From Dicaeum eximium (lineage: Eukaryota; Chordata; Aves; Passeriformes; Dicaeidae): DNA of 64,000 bases. Of this stretch, positions 50,659-61,536 are shown piece by piece (the stretch's first letter is position 1; every line of letters begins with the position of its first letter). The notes under the pieces are model-generated. The model ran no database searches, was not told where the DNA came from, and was given only the letters and a program-made list of their open reading frames with translations. Made by a program: the position numbers and the translations under genes. Where the stretch lies: contig VWZP01001440.1 in the NCBI GenBank assembly GCA_013396995.1, positions 5,543,151 through 5,607,150 of the forward strand, written 5' to 3'.

Positions 50659-52324
50659 AATTTCTCTGTCATTGACAAAAATAATTCTGTTTGGATGATG
50701 CTAAACCCTCCTTGCTTATGTGTAACTCCTGTCTAGCTTCTAAGGATGCTCCAGAATGCTTTAATTCTAAAATCAACCAGGTTGGACCAAATCCTGAGTG
50801 CATTTGAAGCCTCATGAGGAAACCACATTCTTCCCAGCTGCCAAGCTCACACTCCTGAATGTAGCTGTAGGTAAGATTCCAGGAGAACAAATCTGCTTTG
50901 GGCTACTGAATTTTCAGAAATGAGATCTTGAGATGGGATCCAAAATGGTGCAGCTTGTTTAAGCTTGGAAGAGAGAAGGCTTTTCTCCACTGTGCTGTGG
51001 AGGAGGTAAATGGTCACTGAAGAAAGTCTGGAGCTTGAAAGATTGATTTTACTCAGGTGCTTGTACTGTGGTAGTGCCCTACTGCTGGCACACCTGATAT
51101 GGAGGTGCGTCTGGCATCCTGGTAGTCCTAAGGAGAGGAGTCAGAGGCTGCACAAGGGTCTGTAATGAGCTTTGGCAGCCTGGATGTAGACTTTGTTTTG
51201 CTATTTCCTGCAGATAGTTGTGAAATTACCTTTTTAAATCCATAAAAAGATAAATGGCTTCAGTTAAAACCAACTGGAGGTAGGCATGCGAAATGGCTCT
51301 ACATGAGATATCAGGAGGGAGAGAATGAGGAAATGAAATGCTAGGTGGATCTCTGTAGGATGTTTGCTCTTATTTCTGAGTCCTTGGGCATGACATATTC
51401 TGTTTCAATTGGAGTAGTAAACAGTAAGGTCAGAGGACATGTGACTGGGATCTCTGTGCTCATCCTGCCTGGTCAATACCATTTTGACAGTTTAATTTCT
51501 GCAGGGAAATTTTCAGTATTTTTATCAAGTGCAATATACACCCAAATCCAGCCTTCCCTTATGTTCTATTGAGAAGAGATCAGGTGGAGGAAGCCCATGC
51601 TCCTCTGGCATCTAAAATATTCTGGGCTGAAACAGAAAATGTTCTGCTAACCTCACTTGCTAAACTGCCTACGGATTGAGAACTGATCCAAACAGTGTCA
51701 CTTACAACCAGTTGGCTCTGACACTTCTGCTAGACAAAGTATTTTCTTCCTTAAGATGCACTAAACTGATAACCTCTTTTGAAGTACTCCAATGTGTCCC
51801 TCCATGCTGACCAGGTTTTTGGAGAGGTTTTGTCCTCAAGTCCCTTATACATCAGAGATTTTCAATGGCAAATGAGTGATGATTAGACATTACCCCTAAA
51901 GGATAAAGACAGTGAGGCCACGGGGATGTTCTGGCTAAAAGACTGCTGTTCTTGAGAGTGATGGATGGGATTTTGCAGCCACGATGGGTTATCTGAGGGT
52001 AATACAGCCAGAGGGGTCATCACACCAGCAGCTGCTTTTTCTTTCTAATGGTAGAGGAAGCAAAGATGAACAACTGTGAGGTGTCAGAGTAACATTCCTG
52101 TTTTACAGTAGTGGTTAGGTAAAAAAGCAACATTTCTCCTTAAGCTCATTTTAGAGCTGTTATGCGATCATAGAAGAATGAGGAGCTGGGGAAACTTCAA
52201 ATAGGTGAACAGGAAAAGAAAGTGCCCAAATGGCAAACATCTGTCTTCGTCTATGTCTGCCTGTCTGTGCTTGAAATCTTGATAGCTGGGCTCAGGGACA
52301 AACATTTAACTCAGCGGCTAACAA

Positions 52325-52470
52325 AGTACAAACAAGTATTCCTCACAGCAATCCTTTTGAGACAGCAATTATTGTCCCAAATCACAAATATTGGAGCTAC
52401 AGTAGAGAAATCAAAAGCATTTAGGGAGCAGAATCAATGTCTGAGCTAGGACCAGGATCTTGGCTTTCCA
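52325..52470 (+). repeat. MIR-like SINE relic
   Basis: The sequence 'cctcacagcaatcctttt' continues through 'caattattgtccca', 'cagtagagaaatc' and 'ctgagctaggaccaggat'. This follows the order of blocks of the MIR 3' half (ctcacaacaaccct ... attattatcccca ... gagctgggatt). It is strongly diverged. Confidence 0.6.
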
Positions 52471-52649
52471 AACTCCTTGCTGGCTCTGTAGTCACCGAGG
52501 ACTGTAAAGAATAAAATATGAAGGCATACCTGCAACAACGTGCAGTTTCGCTGATCGTTTCCAAAGCAATCGTGCCCAACAGGTCCTGAACATAAAAAAA
52601 AACCCCTAACCCCTCTACCCAACCCCAAAACAAAGAACAATTTTTTGTG

Positions 52650-53760
52650 TCCGTATAAGCCCATGAGCGTTCACTTTCGCCCTCGAGTACCTGCCCGGCT
52701 AACAGCCGAGCGCCGCGCCGTGCCCCCGCGGTCGTTCATCAGAGGGGAGACATGGCAGCGGTGCAGCCCGGGGATGCACAGCGATACGGCTGCGGAGCTT
52801 ACAGGGGTAGGGAATAAAACAAAAATTCCCTTCGGGCCCCCGCGAGGCCTCCGTGCCCGCACCTGTGCCCGGCGCGCCCCGCCCGGAGCGGCCGCGCCCC
52901 GCAGAGGGGCTGCCCCGGCGGCGGGGNCGCACCGCCCAGCGCAGCCCGGGGGCAGCGCAGCCCAGCCCCGGGGCAGCCGCCCCGCAGGCACCGCGGAAGG
53001 GATGATCCGAGCGGCGCTCGGTCGGGCTNTCCTCCTCCCTAACTCACTGGATATTACCAGCCGCCGGGCTCGCCGCCGCCTCTCCCCCAGCCATGAATCC
53101 CGCCGAAGGGGCAGCGGAGGAAGGCGCTGTCCCTGACTCCGAGGTGGATGCTTTCTTCCGAACAGGTAGGGGAGCCGCGGGGAAGGGGCCAGGGCAGCGC
53201 CGGGCCCTGCCTCCGCCGCGGGATGCGGGGCTGGCGGCTGCGGCGCGGGCACCGCCAGCAGCGGAGCCGCGGGGAGGGGAGAAGAGGGGATGGAGGGGGT
53301 CCCCGCCTGCCTCCTCGCTTTGTCCGCCGCAGCTCCTCGGTGCGCCCCTCGCCCCGTCGCCCCTCCCGCCCCTGGGAGGATGCTACCGCGGGGCTGCGCT
53401 CCCACCGCCTCGGGAGAGGACCGGCCAGGCCCCCGCCCCAAGAAGGCACAAAAGCCCCGCAGGGATGCTCGGGGAGAGCCGTCGCGTTGTCACCCCCGCG
53501 GGAAGCGGCGCCGGCCGGGCCCCGCCGGGCCCCCGCCCCGGGCGGCGGCGGCCACCCGGGTACCGGCTGGTGTTGGGAAGCGGAGCTGGCCGCATGCCCC
53601 GCTCCAGCCGGGCGAAGCGCCGGGCGCTACCCCTGCCGCCCTCGGGTGGGCAGTGAGTGAGCGCAGAGGCGCCCTGGCAGCGCTCGCCCGCAGCCCCAGT
53701 GCCGGCCGGGGATGCTGACCTCGCGGAGACGGGCTCGCTAAGTAGCTCAGAGCTGGGCGA
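52650..53760. promoter_or_regulatory. CpG island, KALRN promoter and first exon
   Basis: About 1.1 kb of very GC-rich, CpG-dense sequence contains the 5' untranslated region and first coding exon of KALRN. Two ambiguous bases (N) occur at 52,927 and 53,029, so the assembly is imperfect here. Long overlapping frames on both strands (up to 256 codons on the minus strand) reflect composition, not genes. No TATA box is evident. The CpG-island type fits a broad promoter; the transcription start cannot be placed. Confidence 0.85.
53093..53165 (+). CDS. KALRN: KALRN (kalirin) first coding exon, TRIO-like N-terminus
   Basis: Kalirin is a multidomain Rho-GEF (Sec14, spectrin repeats, two DH-PH units, kinase in long forms) that shapes dendritic spines and actin. 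Only exon 1 is here: ATG in context gccATGa, 24 codons (MNPAEGAAEEGAVPDSEVDA, then FFRT) plus one base, and donor acag|GTAGGG. Its paralogue TRIO starts with a Gly/Ala/Glu-rich exon ending in AAFFRS, also split at a Gly codon, and joins GFRKND. Kalirin exon 2 starts FRNDG, so the join gives FFRTGFRNDG. Position and strand fit known CCDC14-KALRN synteny. Exon 2, with the Sec14 domain, lies beyond the window. Kalirin has several alternative first exons; this is one. Reading on past the donor stays open for 187 codons, a GC artefact. Confidence 0.92.
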
Positions 53761-55619
53761 GAGCCCTGTGTTCACTCTCCCGATTCAGGGGATGCTGAAG
53801 TGCAGCCAAAGTGCAGCTGGACTACAACGCTCCCTAGAGCGTAGGGAGCCTTTGCTAATGAAGCAGTGGTTAATTAAATTTTGTTGGCAATAGGTACGTG
53901 CTGGGGTCTCCACTGCGTCACTCGTTTGTGAGGTGGTGTTTGTGTGGGAGCCCCCAGCTCTGAAACATGGCTTTGCACAGGATGAGCATCTCAACTGAAG
54001 CAACTTGTGGTCTGCATGACACACCCCCCCTTCTCCCTCACTCCCTCCCCCATCAAAATCTTAAGAAAGTTTTATAGTCTTGGTAGATTTTAAATTAAAA
54101 ATTGTAAAGGATTAAGTACTTGTTTCATAGGGGGATTGACCCTTTTGGGCTAGGACTGACACTGCCACAGCTGTTTGTCAAGACTGCTTTTCAGCTGTTT
54201 TCCTTTTTCTACCTGCTCATTAGCTACACACAATGCTTTGAGCTCCAGTTACAAAAAAGTGATTATGTAATCACCAAAACTTTAACGAAGTAAAATCCTC
54301 AAGGCCTGCAGCAGCTCCCTGCTATGGTAGATTGCACCCCATTTATGTGAAAACCCTTTGATCTAGAGGATAAGTATAATAAGGTCTGGGTGTGTGTATC
54401 TTATGATCCACAAGTCATTAAGCCATAGGGTATTTGCCTGTTGATAACCTACCTGGTTACAAGATAATTTCCCAAGTCTCAACAATGACATATTTGTTAG
54501 AAAAAAGAAAAGAAAAACAACTAATTAATTTTCCTTTTAAAAGGAACATGTTAATTAAGGTTCCTCCCTACCTTTTCACTCTCTTCCCTCCTTCACCCAA
54601 AGCTGAATCATTTCTCTGTGACACTGCCTTCTCAACGTAAGCATGTTAGCAGAATTGAATTTGGAGAGAGTCAAATCTGTCTAGCTTATATAAAAAAGTA
54701 TTCCTAAATGAGGGGAAAGCACAGGGAGCCATGTGGTTAGACATTTCTCCCAGGCTGCCTCCTTCACCTTAAATTTTACCTGTAGATCTGTGCATACATT
54801 TGTAACCTGCATTATACATTTAGCCCAGAGATTTCAGAGAGTCTCCTAATACTTCTGCTTCTTGAGGAAACAAAATCACAGGAGCCTGGGCTTGGGAGAG
54901 GTGCCTAGGTCCTGTCCTTGCACTGAAGCATGTATGCAAGGCCGTCCTTGATGGTTGTCTGCTTCACCTTAAGGTTCATCAAAGAACATGGCAAAATTTT
55001 TGTTTCTGCATCATTATGTAGCATCTTGTGTCCAAAATGATGATGTGGGAAAAAACCCAGTCTATTAGTAATTAATTTTGGTTGTCTGCTGGCAACATCC
55101 CTGAGAAATGGGGAAAGTACGAGCACAGGTATGACTTGTGTGGAATGTCAGTGTTGGTTCTCTGTGTTGTTTGGGGCCCCTTTACTTGTGGGTTTGTGCA
55201 CTGCTGTTGTGCCTGTGTGAAGCTGGGTTTAATGGATGGTGGAGGGAACAGCTGATGTGGGGCTTGGGAGAAGAATTGTAGCCAGGACACAACTGACTCC
55301 CACATCTCTCAGGCTGATGATAGTGATCCTGTCTGAGAGGGGACTGTGAGATGGGGGCTGATTTGTAGTAGTTACAGAGACCTGCATTGACTTAGCATTC
55401 TTTTTCCCTTGATACTAGATTTTTTCCCTATACCTTGTCCTGACTTGTGTTCTTGATTTGTAAAGCATAACCATTGTCTTACGTGTTCACATCAAATAAA
55501 AAATGAATGTATATGGTTTAAAGATTAGCTGCTCTGATAACCCAAGCTTATACTGAACAGCTTCAGCTCTTCCCAAATTCAGTTATCACGTGGAAAAGGA
55601 TGAACTCATCATTTGTTAA

Positions 55620-55880
55620 AAAAACGGGGTCGAAACAACTAAACGTCTCTCCGAGGCTTTCAGCAAGCAGCTGGGCTTTGCACTGAGCCGGGAGGATCGA
55701 TTGGCTGCTCTGTGCTACCGGCAGAGGAGGCTGATGCCGGGAGTGGCGCCGCTCGCAGAGCAGCTCCCCGAGCAGCACCCAGACACTCGAGGTACCCGTT
55801 CCTTATCCCGGGCACACCTCAGACAGCAGCTTTCTGAGCTGTACCTGCAAAGGCAAACTGAGGAAATGAACATGAAGTAA
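55620..55880 (+). other. CpG-rich 86-codon open frame inside KALRN intron 1
   Basis: Between a TAA at 55,617 and a TAA at 55,878 the plus strand has 86 open codons with no initiating ATG near the 5' end. The translation looks protein-like: KRLSEAFSKQLGFALSREDR, then LAALCYRQRRLMPG, and it ends LRQQLSELYLQRQTEEMNMK. The middle 150 bases carry many CpGs within AT-rich DNA. A minus-strand frame of 71 codons overlaps it. I do not recognise a family. Possible explanations are a terminal exon of an unannotated transcript, a fragment of a retroposed gene, or a CpG-rich regulatory element. Confidence 0.35.
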
Positions 55881-58800
55881 TAAAGGAAGGTCTGTTTTGG
55901 TGCTTACACTGATGGGAACTAGGAGCAACTTTTAAGAAAAGGGTGGATTTAAGAACTGTGTAGTTGATGCTGGCAGTCAGTTAAAACCTTCCTGGAGTCA
56001 GGGAGGAAAGGGACTATTCTGATTTTCACCATCTGATATATGTAGTAAGGAATTCAGGAATTCTCTTTTAGCGAATCAATCACATGTAATTTGGATAAAA
56101 ATTAACAGACAGAGGGACATGAAGGGCAGAAATTACTATTGCCATCTCCAGCTCTGATTTCTTGGATAACAGCATCTGCTGAATTGTAGCAGCAATTTCT
56201 GCATGATGTCTATCACTTCTGTTTGAGTAAAAACCTCAATCTATGCCTAGGTATACCTTACCAAGTTTCTTAAGTCTGTTTTTTTGACAGGTGAAATATG
56301 ACCAGGTTCTCTGTAACTCTTAATAGTCTGTATTAAATGTGTACTGAAACTTTTTTGTTGTGTGGAATGGAATCAAATACAGTTTCAAACATAAACTAAG
56401 TCACTTTCGAAGTGTACAAATACGAGATATCCCTTGAATACAGACAGAGAAAGCTTTAGCTTCCTGCTTAAGCTGCAGTAATTTCTGCAATGTGTTTTGG
56501 ATACAGGGGTGAAACACACAAGGAATTTTTTAACCAAAATTTTAAATATTTATAGAGGTCAGTGACAGAACAATTTAGCAAACTACCAATTACTGGCAGA
56601 AGTAGTCATCAATATTTCTCATGCACTAGCAGGTACTGTTTTATTTTCTAATTTATTTTTCTGTCACTTAAGTATAACATTGATTATGTCTGATATGAAG
56701 ATGCCAGCTTTGTCATTGATACTTCCTGTGAGTGAGTTGAAAATTGACATTATTGCATCTCCTTTGGATGCAATGAATTATTCTGCTTGCTCTCCGCTTT
56801 TCAGCCAGCTATACTTCTAGTGTTGTTCATTTGTGCACAAATGACTGGCAGTTCTGCTATTAAATAACTTTAAAGTGATTGGCATTGGCCAGGCTGTTTG
56901 ATCAAAAGATGTGCTTGAAGTGATGTCAGCAGAGAAGTGCTCCTTGAGGTTGATGGACTCAAGTATCTCCTTGTAGAGCAGGTAAATTGGTTCAATTGAG
57001 TTATCACTGGGGTGAGGTGTTCATGTGATGCTTCCTTACCTTGAGAGTTTATAATTCATTAGGCCTGGTCTGGTAATGTGTGCTGTTAAAGGAGGTTCTG
57101 TTGCTGAAAAGACTGTCAGGTCTGTCCTACCATTTGGAAAGCTCTTGTGTTCTTTGAGGTGTTGCTTTTAATCAAAATCTGTACCACTCTCTGGAGGCTT
57201 TGACCTCTGACCCTGTCAGCAATATGAATTTTGTTGTTTTCTTTCTTTATTGTCTAATGTAGGTGGTTTTTCTTTTTTCATGTGATTGACGTGGGGGAGG
57301 AGTTGCTGTTTTATTACAGGTCCCCCCAAACCTCCCCAGTGCATGGGGAGGGCCGTGTGGCTCTGCCCTGTGGTTGTCCCATCTCTTCCACCTCAGGACT
57401 TTGAGGCAGGTCTGCTAGTTCAGGAATTTTCATGTAGACATGGGAAGGGACACATAGGTGACTCAAGAGGTTTTGGTGGGAATGACTGTCCTCTTCCTTC
57501 TCTTGCCATGTTGATGCTGCTAAGAAATGGGGCAGAAACTGCTGGACTGTGGGGTCTTGTGTCAAAAAAGAAGGACCTCTTTTTGTCTGATGCTGGAAGG
57601 GAACAATTTAAATGAATGATTTATGTTCAGAGGAGCATTTCTTTCCCATACTGCTCTCTTCCTTCTGAAAGGAATGAACACTTCTCAGGCAGAAGTATTT
57701 ACAGGGCAACACGGATGATACCTGATAGTTATTTACAATGTGTTTATTCTGGATGAGATTGCATTGTGTTATAGGCCAGTAGGAAGATACTTATTCTATT
57801 TGATATTAATTCAATTAATGTTGAACGTCATTACTTCTAGAGGAAGGGGCCTTTCACACCCAGATTCTGTTCAGAGCTTATCTGTACTGAAGTTCACAAT
57901 CCTTGATTTCCAGGTCAAGGTGCAATAGGGAACATAAGTTTAAAACAGACATCAGTAAAGTTCACAGGCACTGTATTAAGGCTTGATGGGGCACCTACAG
58001 AAGTTATGGGGGAGAACCTGTTGCCTACACTGTGCTTTTGGGTTGGAACTCTGAAAGAAGAAAAGTAATCCTACAGTAATCACAAAAGAGGAACCCTCCT
58101 AGTGCTTGTGTAGACCATTTTACATGTGGACTTAGATGGCTGTGTGAGTCTTGGGATGATGAATGGCTTGGATACAAGTGAGCATCCAGCCTGGCCAGGC
58201 AAATATAACTATCACTCTTTCCTACGACCTGCCTCCCATACTGTATTTTATCAAGTGTCCTAATAATAACCTGCTGGGGAAACATGAGGTTTTAAAAATG
58301 GGAGCGGTTTGGTGGGTTTTCTTTGCTGTAATTTCCAGGCACACCTCCATGTTTTAGGGAGTCCTCTGGCTGCACAGGTGCTCTGGGCCTCTTGAAGGTT
58401 GGGAATGAAGTATTCTGTTGTTTCAGCTGCTGTGACCTTATGGTCTCTGGAAAGGCTGATTATGGATGTAGAGCAGTTTTATTGCTCCATGGTGACATGT
58501 ACCATACAGTACCCAGTGGTATTTTAAGTACTTCATAGTTACATCAAAGAAAATACTTACGGAGTATTAGGCCTTATAAACCCATGGTGCTGTGCCTTTT
58601 ACAGCTGGAACTTAAAGTCATGAAACGATTTAGAGGTATTTGTGCTTTTGTTTGATTTGGACTGGTGTCCTGCTTTTAATATTTCTTTGGATAAACAACT
58701 CCCGTTTTACAGCCTTGCATGGCTCACGCACCCTGTGTTTAACTGAAGGGACTCTGCCACTTGGGGAATTTTGCCTAGAGAATCTGGCAAGAAAAACAGG

Positions 58801-61189
58801 GAATATTCCAATACACGTTTTACAAAAGAGAGCTGGATATGAAAAGAGAAGTCAAATATGATTGTCTGAATGGAGAGCCTTAAAGTGTAAAGGACTGTAA
58901 AAAAAAGAAGTCATAATATTTTGAATTTTTTTTTTCCCACTTGCTTCTAGGATGGATTGTGTTACTGCTGTACAGATCCAGAGAACTTCAGAGGAATTGC
59001 TTGGGAGTTTTCACAGATGTAACTGAAAACAGAACTTGGCCCAGGCACTGCAATGGCAATCATAAATCTAGGTTTAAGTCAGTCACCTGTGTGATATGTT
59101 GCCTGCAGTGTCTTGAAATGGGATTTAGAGCATTTTGTGCTTGGAATGGAGCAGCATTTCAGCAAAATATCTAAGTTTTCATGTTGTATTTCATATTTGG
59201 TTCAGAAATGATCGTTGTGTTTGAATCCAGGGCAAAGAATTTCCTCTGCTTATAAGTCATTGTGAAAGTAATTAACCTATGTGATTACTGTGGATTCACA
59301 TTAGTTTCAGTTGTTTTTCATTTATTTTATTTTGAACTATTCAGTGAACATTCAAAGTGATATATTGACACCATGTATTTTCACTGCTGAAGTGTTAAAT
59401 ATAATTTAAAACATTTGTTGAAGTTTAAGTGATTTCTGTTACTTAATCAAGGGCTTATAAGATAATTTTCTTTCTACTTTTAAATATAAATATTCATTTT
59501 GTTTGCTCATTTTCATTAACGAGTGCCTGGAATAAATTGTGGTTTATTGGGGTTCTTTGTCTCTTATCAATGTGTAGCTTCCTTACTAAAATCTAGGAGT
59601 GTTTTTTGGTTTTTTTTCAGATTGCACAAAGTGAAAACATTCAGGTACATAGGTCTAATTTGTTGCACTTCTACTTCAAGGCAACAAATTACCTTAAACA
59701 CTAAAAATGAAATTCCTTTTTTAATAACCCTAATTATATGAACCAGCATTTCAATTTCACTGATGGAACAAAACTACCATAATTAGGCAGACTGTAGTTT
59801 TTAGTGTAAGGTCACATCATGCTTTGCTGAGAATAATAAGAGGAAATGATCCTCACTTTAACATCTTGGTGACTGGCAGACCAGCTGCTCTGGTCATTTC
59901 TTTTAGTGAAGTGGCCTTGAGAAAAAGGGTGAATGTATGTTGTTTGTGAGAGAAATTAAATTAACCTTGTTACATAATTAGTACCCATGTAGACACAGTG
60001 GAGTTGACAGATTTTTGAAATACTTTTTTTGGGTGAGGGGAGGGTAATTTTGGTGTGTAGAATTAGCTGTGCTGAAATGGGAGAAGACATGCCTTATCTT
60101 TAAAATGATAATAATAAAAACATAACAAGGAAAGATTTGACTCCAAGATGTTGCTCTCTCTGGGGATTGTGACCCTTTCTTTGCCAGGTGACTGCTGGGT
60201 GAAGCAGTAAAGGCAGCAGGTCAGGCATGCTCCAGTGCAACTCTCATGGAAAGGGAGGTAGTTGGCCCGGGTAGGTTTGTTACCTGAAATCAGAAAATAT
60301 CTCTATCTCTCTCTAGATGTGTATATCTCAAAAAGTGCTTTGTATAGGATTCCCGGTGCTGCTGGCATGGTTCCTGGCTCCTGGAGCGTACCCTGGTGCT
60401 CCCGCTGTTTTAGTGGCAACTGGCAGCCTACTTTGGGAGCAGCATCGTCAGCTGGAAACAATAGTGTCTGATTCTTGTTTGTCAGCAGGGACAATGGCCC
60501 CGCTGACGGGCTAGCGAAGGAGAGGGGGCTTCCTTTGTGTGGCAGTGCGGGCACGGCAGATGGCTAATTGGAGATGATAAACCACGGGGGCAACGGGGGA
60601 GAAAAAGGAGATCTGCAGGGATTAGCGGCTTGTATCCCCCACACTACTGAAAAATAGATTTTAAAGATGTCATCAACTTTAGTGCTTTGCCATGAATATA
60701 TCATTCAGTAATGAAGAAGGAGGACATCCTAACTAAAGTATTTCCTCGGCTGATGTGAAGTCTGCTTTATTAGCTAGGAACAAATCCTGTTACTGTATGG
60801 GAAGGTAGGTGAATGCATGGCCTCTAAAGGCACTGGCATGGCACTTAGGAAAATTAGCCGTGCATATTTTTCATCCGTCTTGTAAGTCAGTGTCAGACTG
60901 TTGTGCCAAACAGCATCCAAGCTGGACACAAAGAGCTTTACCAGCTGTGTTTGTCAGGAGTGCAAAGTTATGATCTACTGTAGCTTGACTTGATAAGAAG
61001 AGATGTTCCTCAGTGTTGGAGCACTGAAAAACTGATTATCAAAGATGGAATTTATTTGTTTAAATATATTTTCTTGGTCTTATTAGAGTACACACTATAA
61101 AGCCAAAGCCTGAGATCCTTGTGCAAACAAACTTTTGCTTATTTAAAACAGTTTAGTGAAAAACGGAACTAAAGCCTCAAGGTTAGGTC

Positions 61190-61536
61190 CGTAAAAATGA
61201 TCAGAGGAGTTGAGCACCTATCCTATGAGGAAAGGCTGACAAAGCTGGAGAAGAGAAGGCTCAGGAAAAGATCAGTTGCAATAAGACAGGAAGCATTGTT
61301 TTTAAAGTAAAAGAGAGTAAGTTCAGAGTTGAGATAAGGAAGAAATGTTTTATGATGAGGATGATAAAACTCTTGAATCGTTTGCCCAGAGAAGTTGTGG
61401 ATGCTCCATCCCTGGAAGCCTAAATGGGACTCTGAGTAACTTGAGGCAGTGGAAGATGTCCCTCCTTGTGGCAGGGTGTTGGACTAGATGACCTTTAAAG
61501 GGCCCTTTCAATCCAAACTGTTCTCTGATTCTAAAG
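61190..61536 (+). repeat. CR1 LINE 3' end, sense orientation
   Basis: The order of blocks is typical of CR1: 'gatcagaggagttgagcacc', 'ctatgaggaaaggctgac', 'gagaagagaaggctcagg', 'agaagttgtggatgctccat', 'ccctggaagcc', 'ggactagatgacctttaaag' and a tail like 'ccaaactgttctctgattct'. The copy is 5'-truncated and lies in the same orientation as KALRN. Confidence 0.93.

Larger units (their letters stand above)
40525..52650. other. Intergenic DNA upstream of KALRN, no gene recognised
   Basis: AT-rich sequence with an 83-bp direct repeat (41,141 and 42,168), MIR-like relics near 42.05 and 52.35 kb, poly-A/poly-C low complexity near 46,910-46,970, and AT palindromes near 47,100 and 50,630. A 171-codon minus-strand frame at 48,507-49,022 is unexplained. 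No CpG island or recognisable exon appears before 52,650. Confidence 0.5.

Noticed and set aside
52671..53441. 256-codon minus-strand frame across the KALRN CpG island
   Set aside because: It is Arg/Pro/Gly/Ala-rich, runs through two N positions and overlaps the true KALRN exon. Long frames on both strands are expected from the GC composition.
53166..53656. Continuation of the KALRN ATG frame to 187 codons
   Set aside because: The frame passes a good splice donor after 24 codons plus one base, and the remainder is compositional. The TRIO-like exon structure supports splicing.
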